Origin: Bacteroidia bacterium | Lineage (GTDB): Bacteria > Bacteroidota > Bacteroidia > Bacteroidales > Paludibacteraceae | Assembly: GCA_021152555.1 (NCBI GenBank) | Contig: JAGKVE010000036.1 | Span: 1 to 20,266, forward strand | Length of the DNA: 20,266 nt | Direction of reading: 5' to 3' | In this document: positions 6,818 through 15,800 of the stretch, piece after piece | Layout: each line of letters opens with the position of its first letter | Numbering within the stretch: position 1 is the first letter of the stretch | Program-made: the position numbers and the translations under genes | The notes under the pieces: model-generated | What the model was told of the DNA's origin: nothing | Databases searched by the model: none | What the model saw: the letters and a program-made list of their open reading frames with translations, nothing else

Positions 6818-7924
6818 ATGATAACAATAGAACAATTAAAAGACGTACAACAACGCGCCGACAAACTCAAAGCGTACTTGCAGATTGACGAAAAGCGCAT
6901 TCAGTTGGAGGAAGAGGAACTGCATACGCAGGCTCCCGGTTTTTGGGATGACGCCAAAGCCGCAGAGGTCCAGATGCGAAAGGTGAAAGGCATCAAACGA
7001 TGGATTGAAGGCTATGAAGGCGTACGCGCAGCCGTAGAGGAACTCGCGCTCGCATTCGATTACTACAAGGAAGAACTGGTAACGGAAGAGGAAGTCGATG
7101 CCGCTTATTCGCACGCACTAAGGGAGGTCGAGAATCTGGAGATGAAGAACATGCTCAGCCATGAAGAGGACCAGATGCCGGCTGTACTGAAAATCGTGTC
7201 CGGCGCAGGAGGAACCGAAGCCCAGGACTGGGCGGAACAGCTGATGCGTATGTATCAGCGGTACTGCGAGAAACACGACTACAAAGTGACCATCGCCAAC
7301 CTGCAGGAAGGTGACGAAGCCGGAATCAAGACCGTGACGTTCAATATCGAAGGCGACATGGCTTACGGATACCTCAAATCCGAAAATGGCGTTCACCGTC
7401 TCGTGCGCGTAAGTCCTTATAACGCACAAGGCAAGCGAATGACATCGTTTGCGTCAGTTTTTGTAGTACCATTGATTGACGATACTATTGCGGTGGAAGT
7501 CAACCCGGCCGGAATCAGTTGGGATACCTTCCGGTCCTCAGGAGCCGGCGGACAGAACGTCAACAAAGTGGAATCCGGCGTGCGGTTGCATTACAAGTTC
7601 ACCAACCCGCTGACGGGACAGCCCGACGAGATAGTCATCGAGAACACCGAGACGCGCGACCAGCCCAAGAACCGCGAGAACGCCTTGCGTCACTTGCGCA
7701 GCCAGTTATACGAATTAGAGTTGGAGAAACGGCGTCAGGCGCAAGCGAAAGTGGAAGCAGGCAAAAAGAAAATCGAATGGGGATCGCAGATCCGCAGTTA
7801 TGTATTCGACGACCGGCGTGTCAAGGACCACCGCACCAACTACCAGACGAGCAATGTAAACGCTGTCATGGACGGTGATATAGACGCGTTCATCAAAGCG
7901 TACCTGATGGAATTTCCGGATTAA
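6818..7924 (+). CDS. prfB: Peptide chain release factor 2
   Basis: This class I release factor terminates translation at UGA and UAA codons. The 368-residue length fits the family. The catalytic GGQ is in SSGAGGQNVNKVESG. The codon-recognition tripeptide position reads SPY (HRLVRVSPYNAQGKR) rather than the SPF of E. coli RF2. The N-terminal helical domain starts at the ATG at 6818, giving MITIEQLKDVQQRADKLK. The open frame extends upstream to 6755, but that would overlap rsgA and adds unfamiliar sequence. At the place where many prfB genes carry a programmed frameshift with an in-frame TGA, this gene reads straight through (YLQID), so that autoregulation is absent. The gene starts 10 bases after rsgA. 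Confidence 0.97.
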   Translation: MITIEQLKDVQQRADKLKAYLQIDEKRIQLEEEELHTQAPGFWDDAKAAEVQMRKVKGIKRWIEGYEGVRAAVEELALAFDYYKEELVTEEEVDAAYSHALREVENLEMKNMLSHEEDQMPAVLKIVSGAGGTEAQDWAEQLMRMYQRYCEKHDYKVTIANLQEGDEAGIKTVTFNIEGDMAYGYLKSENGVHRLVRVSPYNAQGKRMTSFASVFVVPLIDDTIAVEVNPAGISWDTFRSSGAGGQNVNKVESGVRLHYKFTNPLTGQPDEIVIENTETRDQPKNRENALRHLRSQLYELELEKRRQAQAKVEAGKKKIEWGSQIRSYVFDDRRVKDHRTNYQTSNVNAVMDGDIDAFIKAYLMEFPD

Positions 7925-7934
7925 CCAACCCAAC

Positions 7935-7949
7935 CTCCCCTAAAGGGAG
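7935..7949 (+). terminator. Small hairpin after prfB, weak terminator candidate
   Basis: CTCCC (7935-7939) pairs with GGGAG (7945-7949) around a five-base loop, in the 43-base gap between prfB and the peptidase gene. There is no T-run after it, so it is at best a weak terminator or an RNA-stability hairpin. Confidence 0.3.
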
Positions 7950-7967
7950 TGAATAAAGAATAGAATT

Positions 7968-9194
7968 ATGAAGAAAATATTATTTATTGCCGCCCTGACA
8001 GCGATGAGCGCAAATATCTTTGCGCAGACAGACACGACCAAGGTACAACGTGCGCAAAAGGACAGTACCGAGGGATTCCGCTTTACCACCATAGACTCCG
8101 TAGGCATTACGCCAGTCAAAGACCAGAACAGGAGTTCGACCTGCTGGGCGTTCTCAACGCTTGGATTTCTGGAGTCAGAAGTACTTCGCACGAAAGGCAA
8201 AGAAATAGACTTCAGCGAAATGTTTGTTGTCAGCAAAACAATGATAGACCGTGCCACCTACTGTGTGCGTCTCTACAACGAACCGAATTTCGCACCCGGC
8301 GGAAGCGCATACGACGTGATCTATTGTATGGGTCACTACGGCTTGGTACCGCAAGAAGCCATGCCCGGAATCCGTTACGGATGGACGGATAACGACACCC
8401 TGCCCGTCCATAGCGAGTTGGATCACGTAGCAGGCGGTTATCTGAAAGGTCTGAAGGGATTGAAGAAACTGAGTCCCGTATGGCGAGAGGGTCTGCAGGC
8501 GATTTATGACACGTATCTCGGCGCATGCCCGGAGGAGTTCGAGTATGAAGGCAAGAAATACACACCTCAAAGTTTTGTGCAAGCCCTCGGTTTGAATGCC
8601 GACGACTACGTTTCCATCACCAGTTATACGCACCATCCGTTCTACGAGCGCTTTGCGCTGGAGGTTCCTGACAACTGGCGCATGGACCAGATGTACAATG
8701 TACCGATGGAGGATATGATGCGAATCATTGACAATGCGCTTGCCAACGGCTATACGCTTGCCTGGGGAGCCGACGTCAGCGAAATCGGTTTTACGCGCAA
8801 AGGTATCGGCGTTGTGCCTGATGCGGATAAAGGCGCTGATCTGACAGGAAGTGATATGGCCAAATGGGTGGGCATGACCGCAGACAAGAAGAAAGAGGAA
8901 CTGACCAAGAAACCATTACCCGAGAAAGAGATTACCCAACAGATGCGCCAAGATGCGTATGACAACTGGGAAACGACCGACGACCACGGTATGCAGATCT
9001 TCGGTACGGCACAAGACCAGAACGGCAAGAAATACTACATGATAAAGAACAGCTGGGGCACCATGCGCTCTGATTACAAGGGTATCTGGTACGTCAGCGA
9101 GGCTTTCATGAAATACAAAACGAACGACGTGCTCGTTCACAAAAACGCCATACCTAAAGATATACGTGTTAAGCTGAAGCTTAACGTTAAGTAG
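7968..9194 (+). CDS. Secreted C1-family aminopeptidase (bleomycin hydrolase / PepC-like)
   Basis: This papain-like cysteine peptidase has 408 residues. A signal peptide is evident (MKKILFIAALTAMSANIFAQ), so the enzyme acts in the periplasm or outside the cell, unlike the cytoplasmic PepC of Firmicutes. Catalytic residues are visible: oxyanion Gln53 and nucleophile Cys59 in KDQNRSSTCWAF, His340 in DDHGMQ, and Asn361 in KNSWG. The long middle region between Cys and His is typical of the bleomycin hydrolase subgroup. It likely trims peptides for an asaccharolytic or peptide-using lifestyle, which is inference. The last codons, LNVK plus stop, are made of an 8-bp repeat and include the 18-bp palindrome GTTAAGCT-GA-AGCTTAAC at 9168-9185. 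Confidence 0.93.
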   Translation: MKKILFIAALTAMSANIFAQTDTTKVQRAQKDSTEGFRFTTIDSVGITPVKDQNRSSTCWAFSTLGFLESEVLRTKGKEIDFSEMFVVSKTMIDRATYCVRLYNEPNFAPGGSAYDVIYCMGHYGLVPQEAMPGIRYGWTDNDTLPVHSELDHVAGGYLKGLKGLKKLSPVWREGLQAIYDTYLGACPEEFEYEGKKYTPQSFVQALGLNADDYVSITSYTHHPFYERFALEVPDNWRMDQMYNVPMEDMMRIIDNALANGYTLAWGADVSEIGFTRKGIGVVPDADKGADLTGSDMAKWVGMTADKKKEELTKKPLPEKEITQQMRQDAYDNWETTDDHGMQIFGTAQDQNGKKYYMIKNSWGTMRSDYKGIWYVSEAFMKYKTNDVLVHKNAIPKDIRVKLKLNVK

Positions 9195-9207
9195 TTAAGG
9201 AGTTAAA
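9184..9207 (+). repeat. 8-bp tandem repeat, three units NNGTTAAR
   Basis: Units ACGTTAAG, TAGTTAAG and GAGTTAAA span the peptidase stop codon and end flush at an ATG at 9208. The architecture copies that at 1279-1323, where the same unit type abuts the DUF1599 ATG. Confidence 0.85.
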
Positions 9208-9240
9208 ATGGTTTTACTGCGTAAAACGTTAAACTGTTAG
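9208..9240 (+). other. Ten-codon mini-ORF overlapping the next gene's GTG start
   Basis: An ATG directly after the repeat array opens a frame of ten codons (MVLLRKTLNC). Its TAG stop shares its last G with the GTG at 9240 that is the best visible start of the IMPACT-family gene (TTAGTG). It could be a translational coupling leader, or the remnant of the original gene start shifted out of frame by repeat changes. There is no independent support for expression. Confidence 0.35.
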
Positions 9241-9596
9241 TGACTGCCCAGGGCATATATAAGGACCGCGGGAGCAAGTTTCTGGCATTCGCCGAACCCA
9301 TCAAAGACGAAGAAGAAGCAAAGAGCCGCATAGCATGGTATAAGAAGAAATACCATGACGCACGCCATGTCTGCTATGCCTACCGCTTGGGGGCAAACTT
9401 ATGGCGTACCAAAGACGACGGAGAGCCGCATGGTACAGCGGGCGCACCTATACTCCGCTCTATTGACGCCCGGGGACTGGACTGCATTTTAGTGGTTGTA
9501 GTGCGCTATTTCGGCGGCACATTATTAGGAACCGGCGGACTGATGGTAGCATACCGCGAAGCAAGCAAAGCAGCATTGGAAAACTATGAACAATAA
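9240..9596 (+). CDS. IMPACT/YigZ-family protein, N-terminal domain only, GTG start
   Basis: This 118-residue protein matches the N-terminal UPF0029 domain of IMPACT/YigZ proteins: YKDRGSKFLAFAEPI, RHVCYAYRLG, DDGEPHGTAGAPIL and the glycine-rich VVVVRYFGGTLLGTGGL. YigZ proteins are usually about 200 residues with a C-terminal DUF1949 domain; that half is missing here. The frame has no ATG upstream before a TAA at 9222-9224, so GTG at 9240 is the best start. This cuts off the usual first residues of the family and leaves the 8-bp repeat region immediately upstream. The gene may be truncated at both ends. The biochemical role of the family in bacteria is poorly defined. The stop overlaps the acyltransferase start by 11 bases. 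Confidence 0.8.
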   Translation: MTAQGIYKDRGSKFLAFAEPIKDEEEAKSRIAWYKKKYHDARHVCYAYRLGANLWRTKDDGEPHGTAGAPILRSIDARGLDCILVVVVRYFGGTLLGTGGLMVAYREASKAALENYEQ

Positions 9597-10581
9597 TTTC
9601 AAAGACATACGGGCATACAGGACCTACGGGCTGGATTTCATTTCCGATTTCCTGCTTGTGTTCCCATTCTTGCAGATATTAGCATGGCGCACGACGGATG
9701 ACATCCGTCTGGATTATCTCGGTGACCGCAAACAGATTGAGGCGGATATCAAACACGGAGCATTTTTCATGACCAACCATCGCGATATTGTGATGGATGC
9801 GGCATGGCTGTCATATCTGATGCGTATCCGTTATTTCATACGCCCGTTCATGGGTGTTGGGAATAACCTGTTTGCCAAACCCTGGATTGAACATTTGATG
9901 CGTTACCTGCGTTGCTTTGCCGTCAAACGCGGCGCAGGCGCCCACGCGCAGTTGGAAAACTCAAGGGAGCTGTCCGCATACATACAGATGCTACGCGGGA
10001 AAGGCAAATCAATATGGCTGGCGCAACGCGAGGGCCGCGCCAAGGACAGTAATGACCTTACGCAACCCTCTGTGCTTCATATGCTTACGATGAATGCTAC
10101 GGATTTGTATGAATACGTCAAGATGCTGAATATATGCCCGGTAAGTATCACGTATGAATATGATCCGTGCGATTATCTGAAAGCGGCGGAGATGCAACTG
10201 AGGCGTGATAATCCCCATTGGCACAAATCCAAACGCGATGATGTCAAATCAATGCAAACCGGCATCAAAGGCTATAAAGGGCGCGTCATATACCGCCTGA
10301 CGCCCAGTATCAATCCGGAGATTGATGCGCTGTTAGAGGCACATCCGGAATACCGCGAACTGCCTACCAATGAGCAATTACAGCATATATGCGACCTCAT
10401 AGACCGGCACATTCATACGGGATATGAGATTTTTGAGCGTGGCACAAAATTTGATGACTATATAGAAAGCCGTATTGCGTTAATTGACATCCCGAATAAA
10501 GATGAAGCGTTCCTCCGGGACAAACTATACGAGATGTACCGCAATCCGGTAATCAACCATCGGAAGGCAGTTGAAAGTTGA
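9586..10581 (+). CDS. Glycerolipid acyltransferase (PlsC-like superfamily)
   Basis: This 331-residue protein is of the phospholipid/glycerol acyltransferase type. The motif TNHRDIVMD around His65 corresponds to the catalytic His-Asp motif, here with five rather than four residues between His65 and Asp71. A later block, WLAQREGRAKDSND, corresponds to the substrate-binding motif with EGR. The hydrophobic N-terminal segment SDFLLVFPFLQILAW suggests peripheral or single-span membrane attachment. It likely acylates a glycerophosphate or another lipid, but the exact acceptor cannot be told. The C-terminal residues V-E-S and the stop are encoded by the first heptamers of the array at 10569-10620. 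The 11-base overlap with the preceding gene indicates an operon. Confidence 0.87.
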   Translation: MNNNFKDIRAYRTYGLDFISDFLLVFPFLQILAWRTTDDIRLDYLGDRKQIEADIKHGAFFMTNHRDIVMDAAWLSYLMRIRYFIRPFMGVGNNLFAKPWIEHLMRYLRCFAVKRGAGAHAQLENSRELSAYIQMLRGKGKSIWLAQREGRAKDSNDLTQPSVLHMLTMNATDLYEYVKMLNICPVSITYEYDPCDYLKAAEMQLRRDNPHWHKSKRDDVKSMQTGIKGYKGRVIYRLTPSINPEIDALLEAHPEYRELPTNEQLQHICDLIDRHIHTGYEIFERGTKFDDYIESRIALIDIPNKDEAFLRDKLYEMYRNPVINHRKAVES

Positions 10582-10620
10582 GAGTTGAAAGACGAAAGTT
10601 GAAAGAAGTTGAAAGATAAA
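10569..10620 (+). repeat. Heptamer repeat AGTTGAA / AGACGAA, about seven units
   Basis: Units: AGTTGAA, AGTTGAG, AGTTGAA, AGACGAA, AGTTGAA, a 3-base slip (AGA), AGTTGAA, AGATAAA. The array begins inside the end of the acyltransferase coding region, includes its TGA stop, and stops 13 bases before the coaD ATG. Confidence 0.88.
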
Positions 10621-10633
10621 AAGTAAAAGAATT

Positions 10634-11086
10634 ATGAGTAAAAAAGCTATTTTCCCCGGGTCATTTGACCCGTTTACCGTAGGCCACTATGACATTGTAA
10701 AACGTGGCTTGCAATTGTTTGACGAGATTATTATCGGTATCGGTCGTAATAGTACGAAAAAAGAGACGTTCCCAATCCGCGAACGCGAAGAAGCCATCCG
10801 CAAAATCTTTGCCGATGAGCCGCGTGTGAAGGTGGCTATATATGATTGTCTGACCGTTGACTTTGCCAACGAACAAAACGCGAAATTCATTTTGCGCGGC
10901 ATTCGCTGTGTCGAGGACTTTGAATATGAACGGAATATGGCGGAGGCGAACAAGCAGTTGGGAGATGTGGAAACCATCATCTTATATACCCGTCCCGAGT
11001 ACGCGCATATCTCCTCCACCCTCGTCCGCGACCTCTACGCGTACGGCAAAGATGTCAGCGATTTTGTTCCCAACAAACTGAGATAA
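10634..11086 (+). CDS. coaD: Phosphopantetheine adenylyltransferase
   Basis: This enzyme catalyses the penultimate step of coenzyme A synthesis, joining 4'-phosphopantetheine and ATP. The 150-residue length is typical. The nucleotidyltransferase signature is at the N-terminus (FPGSFDPFTVGHYDI, with His18 of the TxGH motif). ILRGIRCVEDFEYE and the C-terminal ISSTLVRDL (ATP-binding ISSTxxR) are also present. It sits between two heptamer arrays, each leading to or from a start codon. Confidence 0.98.
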   Translation: MSKKAIFPGSFDPFTVGHYDIVKRGLQLFDEIIIGIGRNSTKKETFPIREREEAIRKIFADEPRVKVAIYDCLTVDFANEQNAKFILRGIRCVEDFEYERNMAEANKQLGDVETIILYTRPEYAHISSTLVRDLYAYGKDVSDFVPNKLR

Positions 11087-11100
11087 TCCGCATCGATGAG

Positions 11101-11142
11101 AGTTGAGAGTGGAGAGTTGAAAGACGAAAGACAATAGACGAA
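11101..11142 (+). repeat. Heptamer repeat, six units, ending at the ctpA-like start
   Basis: Units AGTTGAG, AGTGGAG, AGTTGAA, AGACGAA, AGACAAT and AGACGAA, followed by one A and then the ATG at 11144. The array occupies most of the 57-base spacer between coaD and the S41 protease gene. Confidence 0.88.
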
Positions 11143-11143
11143 A

Positions 11144-12730
11144 ATGAATAGTAAAAGACCGTACATTTCAGTCCTTATTCTTTATTCCTTGCTTCTTGTT
11201 CCGGCTGTCATAGCTCAGGAGCGCCAAAAGACAGCGCGTGCAGACGAATGTATCTCTATCTTCAACGATGTGATGCGCCAGGTGGATGTCAATTATGTCG
11301 ATACGCTTAACTATGAGGATTTGACAGAGACAGCCATCAACGCCATGCTGCGTAAGATAGACCCCTACACGGTGTATTATCCGAAGAAGAACGACCGTGA
11401 GTTACGCATGATGACCACCGGCAAGTACGGCGGTATCGGCAGTATTATCCAGCAACGTGACGGCAAGACCTACGCCGTCAATCCGTATGAGGGCAAACCG
11501 GCGCAACGTGCCGGTGTACAAGCCGGCGACCGTATTATATCTGTGGACGGCAAGAAAACGGACGGGTTGACAGTCAGCGAAGTAAGCAATAACCTGCGCG
11601 GCGTACCGGGCACAACTGTAGTGCTGGAACTGGAGCGCGAGGGTATCAAAAAGCCGATCAATGTATCCATCGTACGTGAGGACATACACCTTGACCCTGT
11701 GAGTTATTATACTGTAATTGAGGCAGATACGCTCTCGGAGCCCGTTGGGTATATCGCATTCGGCGAGTTCACGGAAGGTTCGGCGCAAGCCTTCAGCAAC
11801 GCGCTGGATGACCTTTATTACAACCAAGGAGCCCGCAAACTGATAATTGACTTACGCGGTAACGGCGGCGGTATAGTGGATGAGGCGCTGCAGATAGTCA
11901 ATCTGTTTGTCGAGCGCGACCAAACGATAGTGGAAACGCGCGGCAAGACATCCCGCAGCAACACCGTCTATAAGACCCGTAATAACCCGCGCTACAAAGA
12001 CCTGCCGCTTGTTGTGCTGGTGGATAAGAACTCCGCCTCCGCGAGCGAGATAGTCTCCGGCGCGTTGCAGGACCTCAATCGCGCCACATTGATTGGGCAG
12101 CGCACCTTCGGCAAAGGTTTGGTGCAAAACGTCCGGCCGATTGTGTATGGCGGGCATATCAAAGTCACCACAAGCAAATACTACCTACCCTCCGGACGCT
12201 GCATACAGGCGATTGATTACAGCGAGCGCCAGAAAGGACATGAGCTGAAGAAGGACACTGCCGGTGGTATACTGCCGGACATAGTGCTTAATGATTCGGC
12301 AAAGGTGGACATTACGTATTCGCTGTATATCGGGCATCATTTCTTTGATTACGCAACGCGCTATCACCGGCTGCATGCCACTCTTCCCGCCCCGAAAGAG
12401 TTTGAACTGAGTGATAGCGACATTGAGGATTTCTGCCGGTATCTGGACGAACGTAAATTCAAATACGAGACGGAAACCAATAAGTTCTACAAAGACATGA
12501 TCAAGATGGCGAAGCATGAGGATATAGACTCTGCAACGCTGTCGCAGTTAGAGGCATTGGAGCCGATGTTACAGCCCGATTTCCGTGAGGCTATCGCGCG
12601 CAACAAGGAAGAAGTGAAACAGCTGCTGGGCAGCGAGATTGTACTGCGCTATTATTACCAGAAGGGCCAAGCGGCATATTCGCTACGTTTTGACGACGAA
12701 CTGAAGCGCGCACTCCGTGAATTGAGATAG
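11144..12730 (+). CDS. S41-family C-terminal processing protease (CtpA/Tsp-like)
   Basis: This 528-residue periplasmic serine protease has a signal peptide at about residues 1-24 (ISVLILYSLLLVPAVIAQ). A short helical domain follows, then a PDZ domain around 95-170 (GGIGSII, PAQRAGVQAGDRIISVDG) and the S41 catalytic domain. The Ser-Lys dyad is visible as Ser299 in NSASASEIVSGAL and Lys324 in RTFGKGLVQ, 25 residues apart as in Tsp/CtpA. LRGNGGG is the conserved oxyanion-side loop. A C-terminal helical extension of about 150 residues is typical of Bacteroidetes homologues. The enzyme probably trims C-termini of envelope proteins. It is the last gene of the plus-strand block and is followed by a terminator-like hairpin. 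Confidence 0.95.
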   Translation: MNSKRPYISVLILYSLLLVPAVIAQERQKTARADECISIFNDVMRQVDVNYVDTLNYEDLTETAINAMLRKIDPYTVYYPKKNDRELRMMTTGKYGGIGSIIQQRDGKTYAVNPYEGKPAQRAGVQAGDRIISVDGKKTDGLTVSEVSNNLRGVPGTTVVLELEREGIKKPINVSIVREDIHLDPVSYYTVIEADTLSEPVGYIAFGEFTEGSAQAFSNALDDLYYNQGARKLIIDLRGNGGGIVDEALQIVNLFVERDQTIVETRGKTSRSNTVYKTRNNPRYKDLPLVVLVDKNSASASEIVSGALQDLNRATLIGQRTFGKGLVQNVRPIVYGGHIKVTTSKYYLPSGRCIQAIDYSERQKGHELKKDTAGGILPDIVLNDSAKVDITYSLYIGHHFFDYATRYHRLHATLPAPKEFELSDSDIEDFCRYLDERKFKYETETNKFYKDMIKMAKHEDIDSATLSQLEALEPMLQPDFREAIARNKEEVKQLLGSEIVLRYYYQKGQAAYSLRFDDELKRALRELR

Positions 12731-12805
12731 TTTTACTTTTCATTCTCATACACATTTACGTTCTTAGCCACAAGGGCACGATTTTAAGATTTCTTTATAA
12801 CGCAA

Positions 12806-12828
12806 GCAGACGGGCATTGCCCGCCTGC
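12806..12828. terminator. Bidirectional terminator hairpin between convergent genes
   Basis: Arm GCAGACGGGC (12806-12815), loop ATT, arm GCCCGCCTGC (12819-12828), with one A-C mismatch on the plus strand that becomes a G-U pair in minus-strand RNA. On the plus strand it is followed by T-rich TCTGTTTATT. It lies between the S41 gene and the LRR gene, which converge here, so it may end both transcripts. Confidence 0.7.
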
Positions 12829-12841
12829 TCTGTTTATTCAC

Positions 12842-12878
12842 TGACTTGGTACTTGGTCACTTAGTCACTTTACTTGAC
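12842..12878 (-). repeat. Imperfect heptamer repeat at the 3' end of the LRR gene
   Basis: Plus-strand units TGACTTG, GTACTTG, GTCACTT, AGTCACT and TTACTTG have a period of seven and run across the LRR stop codon (12870-12872). This is the minus-strand counterpart of the stop-spanning arrays in the core block. Confidence 0.65.
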
Positions 12879-15800
12879 CTCTTGTCCTTGCAGCGTATAG
12901 GTCTTGTCGCCGCGGAGGATGAAGACTTGTCCGTTTCTAACGACCTTTGTACATTGTACATCGTCACTTTGTACATCGTCAATAGCTTGGTTTCCGGAAT
13001 TGTCGCCTGAGTTATCTCCGTTTCCATTTCCCGAGTCATTGCCAGAACCACTATCTCCGCTATTGCCTCCATTACCTTCATCTGAGTTATCATCGGAATC
13101 ATCTTCATTATATCCAGTAGTTCCAAAAGTGCCGGTATAAGATGCTAATACACTGTCGTCAGACCCTGTTGTAACCAGATTATATGCATATTTGGTAGCA
13201 GCACTTAGGCCTGTTACAGTAAATTGCAGACCGCTAATATTTTCTGACTTTTCTGTCGTGTTATATTTCGATCCGTTTTTTGCGGGCGCAAACGCGATTC
13301 CTGTCAATTGACCATTGCCATTGAAGACAAGTGTGCAGAAGACAACACCATCTTTAGTGATTTGCAGCGTGTATGTAGAAGCATTGCTATTGACCGGCCA
13401 TGTAAACAAAGCCGTATTTTCCGCCGGAACAACAGTCACTTCATTTGCATTCAATGAAGTTGTATTGGCACCAATGGGCTCCACGAAATAGAAATCTTTC
13501 CAGTCTGATCCTGTCGATTTATACATATCCACAGATCCAGCAAGCACATAGAGGGTACAATTGAAATAATCCACTCCATCGAAAGCGCCTTTCCCTAATT
13601 TAGCCGGTTTTTCGCGATAATTGTAAATTGCCGACAATTTGGTACACCACGCAAAAACACTGTCACCGTATGCGGTAATATTCTCTCCCAAATACAATGT
13701 ATCCAAGTTTTCGCACTCAGCGAATGCATATTTTCCAAGACTTGTTACACTCCTTGGAATCTCTATTGATGTAACACTTGAACATACAGCAAAAGCCTGT
13801 TCCCCTATGCTTGTAACACTATTACCAATTTTTAAGGGGTTTGCACTTGAGCAAAACTCAAATGCAAAATCTCCAATGCTTGTGACGCTATTGGGAATCT
13901 CAATAGATTTCAAATTAGCACATTCTCTAAAGGCAGAAACACCTATAGACTTAACTTTATTAGGAATTACGACAGATGATATAGGCATTGCATAGCATAG
14001 ACCGCGTGGAAGTGATTCAACATTCTCTCCAATCGTGAAATTCGTTAAGTTTTCACATTTCTGGAATGGAGGATAAACATATTGTCCATCATCATGTGTT
14101 GTGCAATTAACGGCATTCCAGGTTGCAGAGCGCAAACCGGAGCATCCCAAAAATGGGAACATGCCGGTAGATTGAACACTTTCAGGAATAGTTACGGATG
14201 TTATTCCTGTCATTTCTTGACACAGACGTGTCGGGATGCTACTAACCTTCTCTCCAAAGTTAAACGAAGTAATAGTACCTCTGCTACTATAGAAAGGAGG
14301 AATGGTACCAGAACAGTTGATAGCATTCCATTCTACTTTTTCTATCGCCTGCAGATTACAGAAAACGCTGTCCGGGAGAAACTCTACATCCTCTCCTATA
14401 TATACATTTTTAACGGATAATTTACTGTCTGCAAAAGAATGTTTCGTCGGTTTGTTTAGATTTTTCGCATTATAATAAATGGTCTCTATACTATCACATT
14501 TATTAAATGCGTTAGACATATATTGTAGTGTTTTAGGTAGTTTCACACATTTAAGTGCTCCTCGACTATATAAAGCATCGCCGGCAATCTCGGTAACGGT
14601 GTAATCTTTGCCTCCAAAAGAAACTTTCTCTGGCACATTAAGTGTATCTACACCGTAAGCGGAGTATAATTTCAATTCGCCGGGATTCAACATTCTCCTA
14701 CCATAGAAATAAACACCGTCATTGGTGTAGAGGGGATTTGCACTATGGAATACTATACGCCCTTGTTTTGCCTCCGGCGTAAATTTGCTGTTGTAGTAAT
14801 GATTTTCTACTTTACTGGATATGACCACGGAATCCCCTACATGCAATGAGTATCTATCTGTGAAGTTTGTGCTATAATAATCATAGATACGATAACAATA
14901 GAATGTGTTTGTTCCATCCGAAATGTAAAAAGTTGCATTTCCATAATCTGTTGCAACCCCTTGGATAGAAGATATTACACCTGAAAATTGGTAATAATCT
15001 GCAGAGGTTTCATTGGCTGCCAATGCAGAGGCTATGCTTGTAATTTCCGGGATAGACAAAACGTTAGAGTTTGCAGATAGGGCACCCCAAGGAATTCCGG
15101 TCGCCTTTCCTTCATAACGTATATTGTGCACCCCAAGAAATGCTTGCTCGCCGATATTATCTACTGTATTAGGAATTGTTACTGACGCCAAATTGCAACA
15201 AACGGCAAAGGCATATTTCCCGATATTGGTAACACTATTCGGAATCGTTACAGAGGTTATATCAACACAATCATAAAAAGCGTAGTCCCCAATGCCTGTG
15301 ACATCTTCGCCAATGATATATTTCTTTACTTGCGAACCAAATATGTTCTTAAAACTTTGTTCTGGAGTATATGCTTTACTTACTACAGAATCTGAATTTA
15401 GGGTCACAGAGGTCAAACCACCATAATAACTTGAGAAAGCCTCCGTTCCAATGCTTGTAACGTTAGTGGGAATCGTCACAGAGGTCAAACCGCTGCACCA
15501 AGAGAAAGCATGATCTCCAATGCTTGTGACGCTATTGGGAATCTCAATAGAGGTCAAACCTTTGCAACGAGAGAAAGCAGATGTTCCAATAAATCTCGTT
15601 CCTTCTTTAAAAGTATAATTAGAGAGTGTTTTATCTACAACTTCTACTAAATAAGTATCTGCATAGCGGACATTATCAATCACAGGCAAGCTGCTGCAAC
15701 CTGCGAAAACTCCAGAGCCAATGCTGGTGACGCTATTGGGAATCGTCACAGAGGTCAAACCGGTGCATTCATCGAAAGCACGATCTCCAATGCTTGTGAC

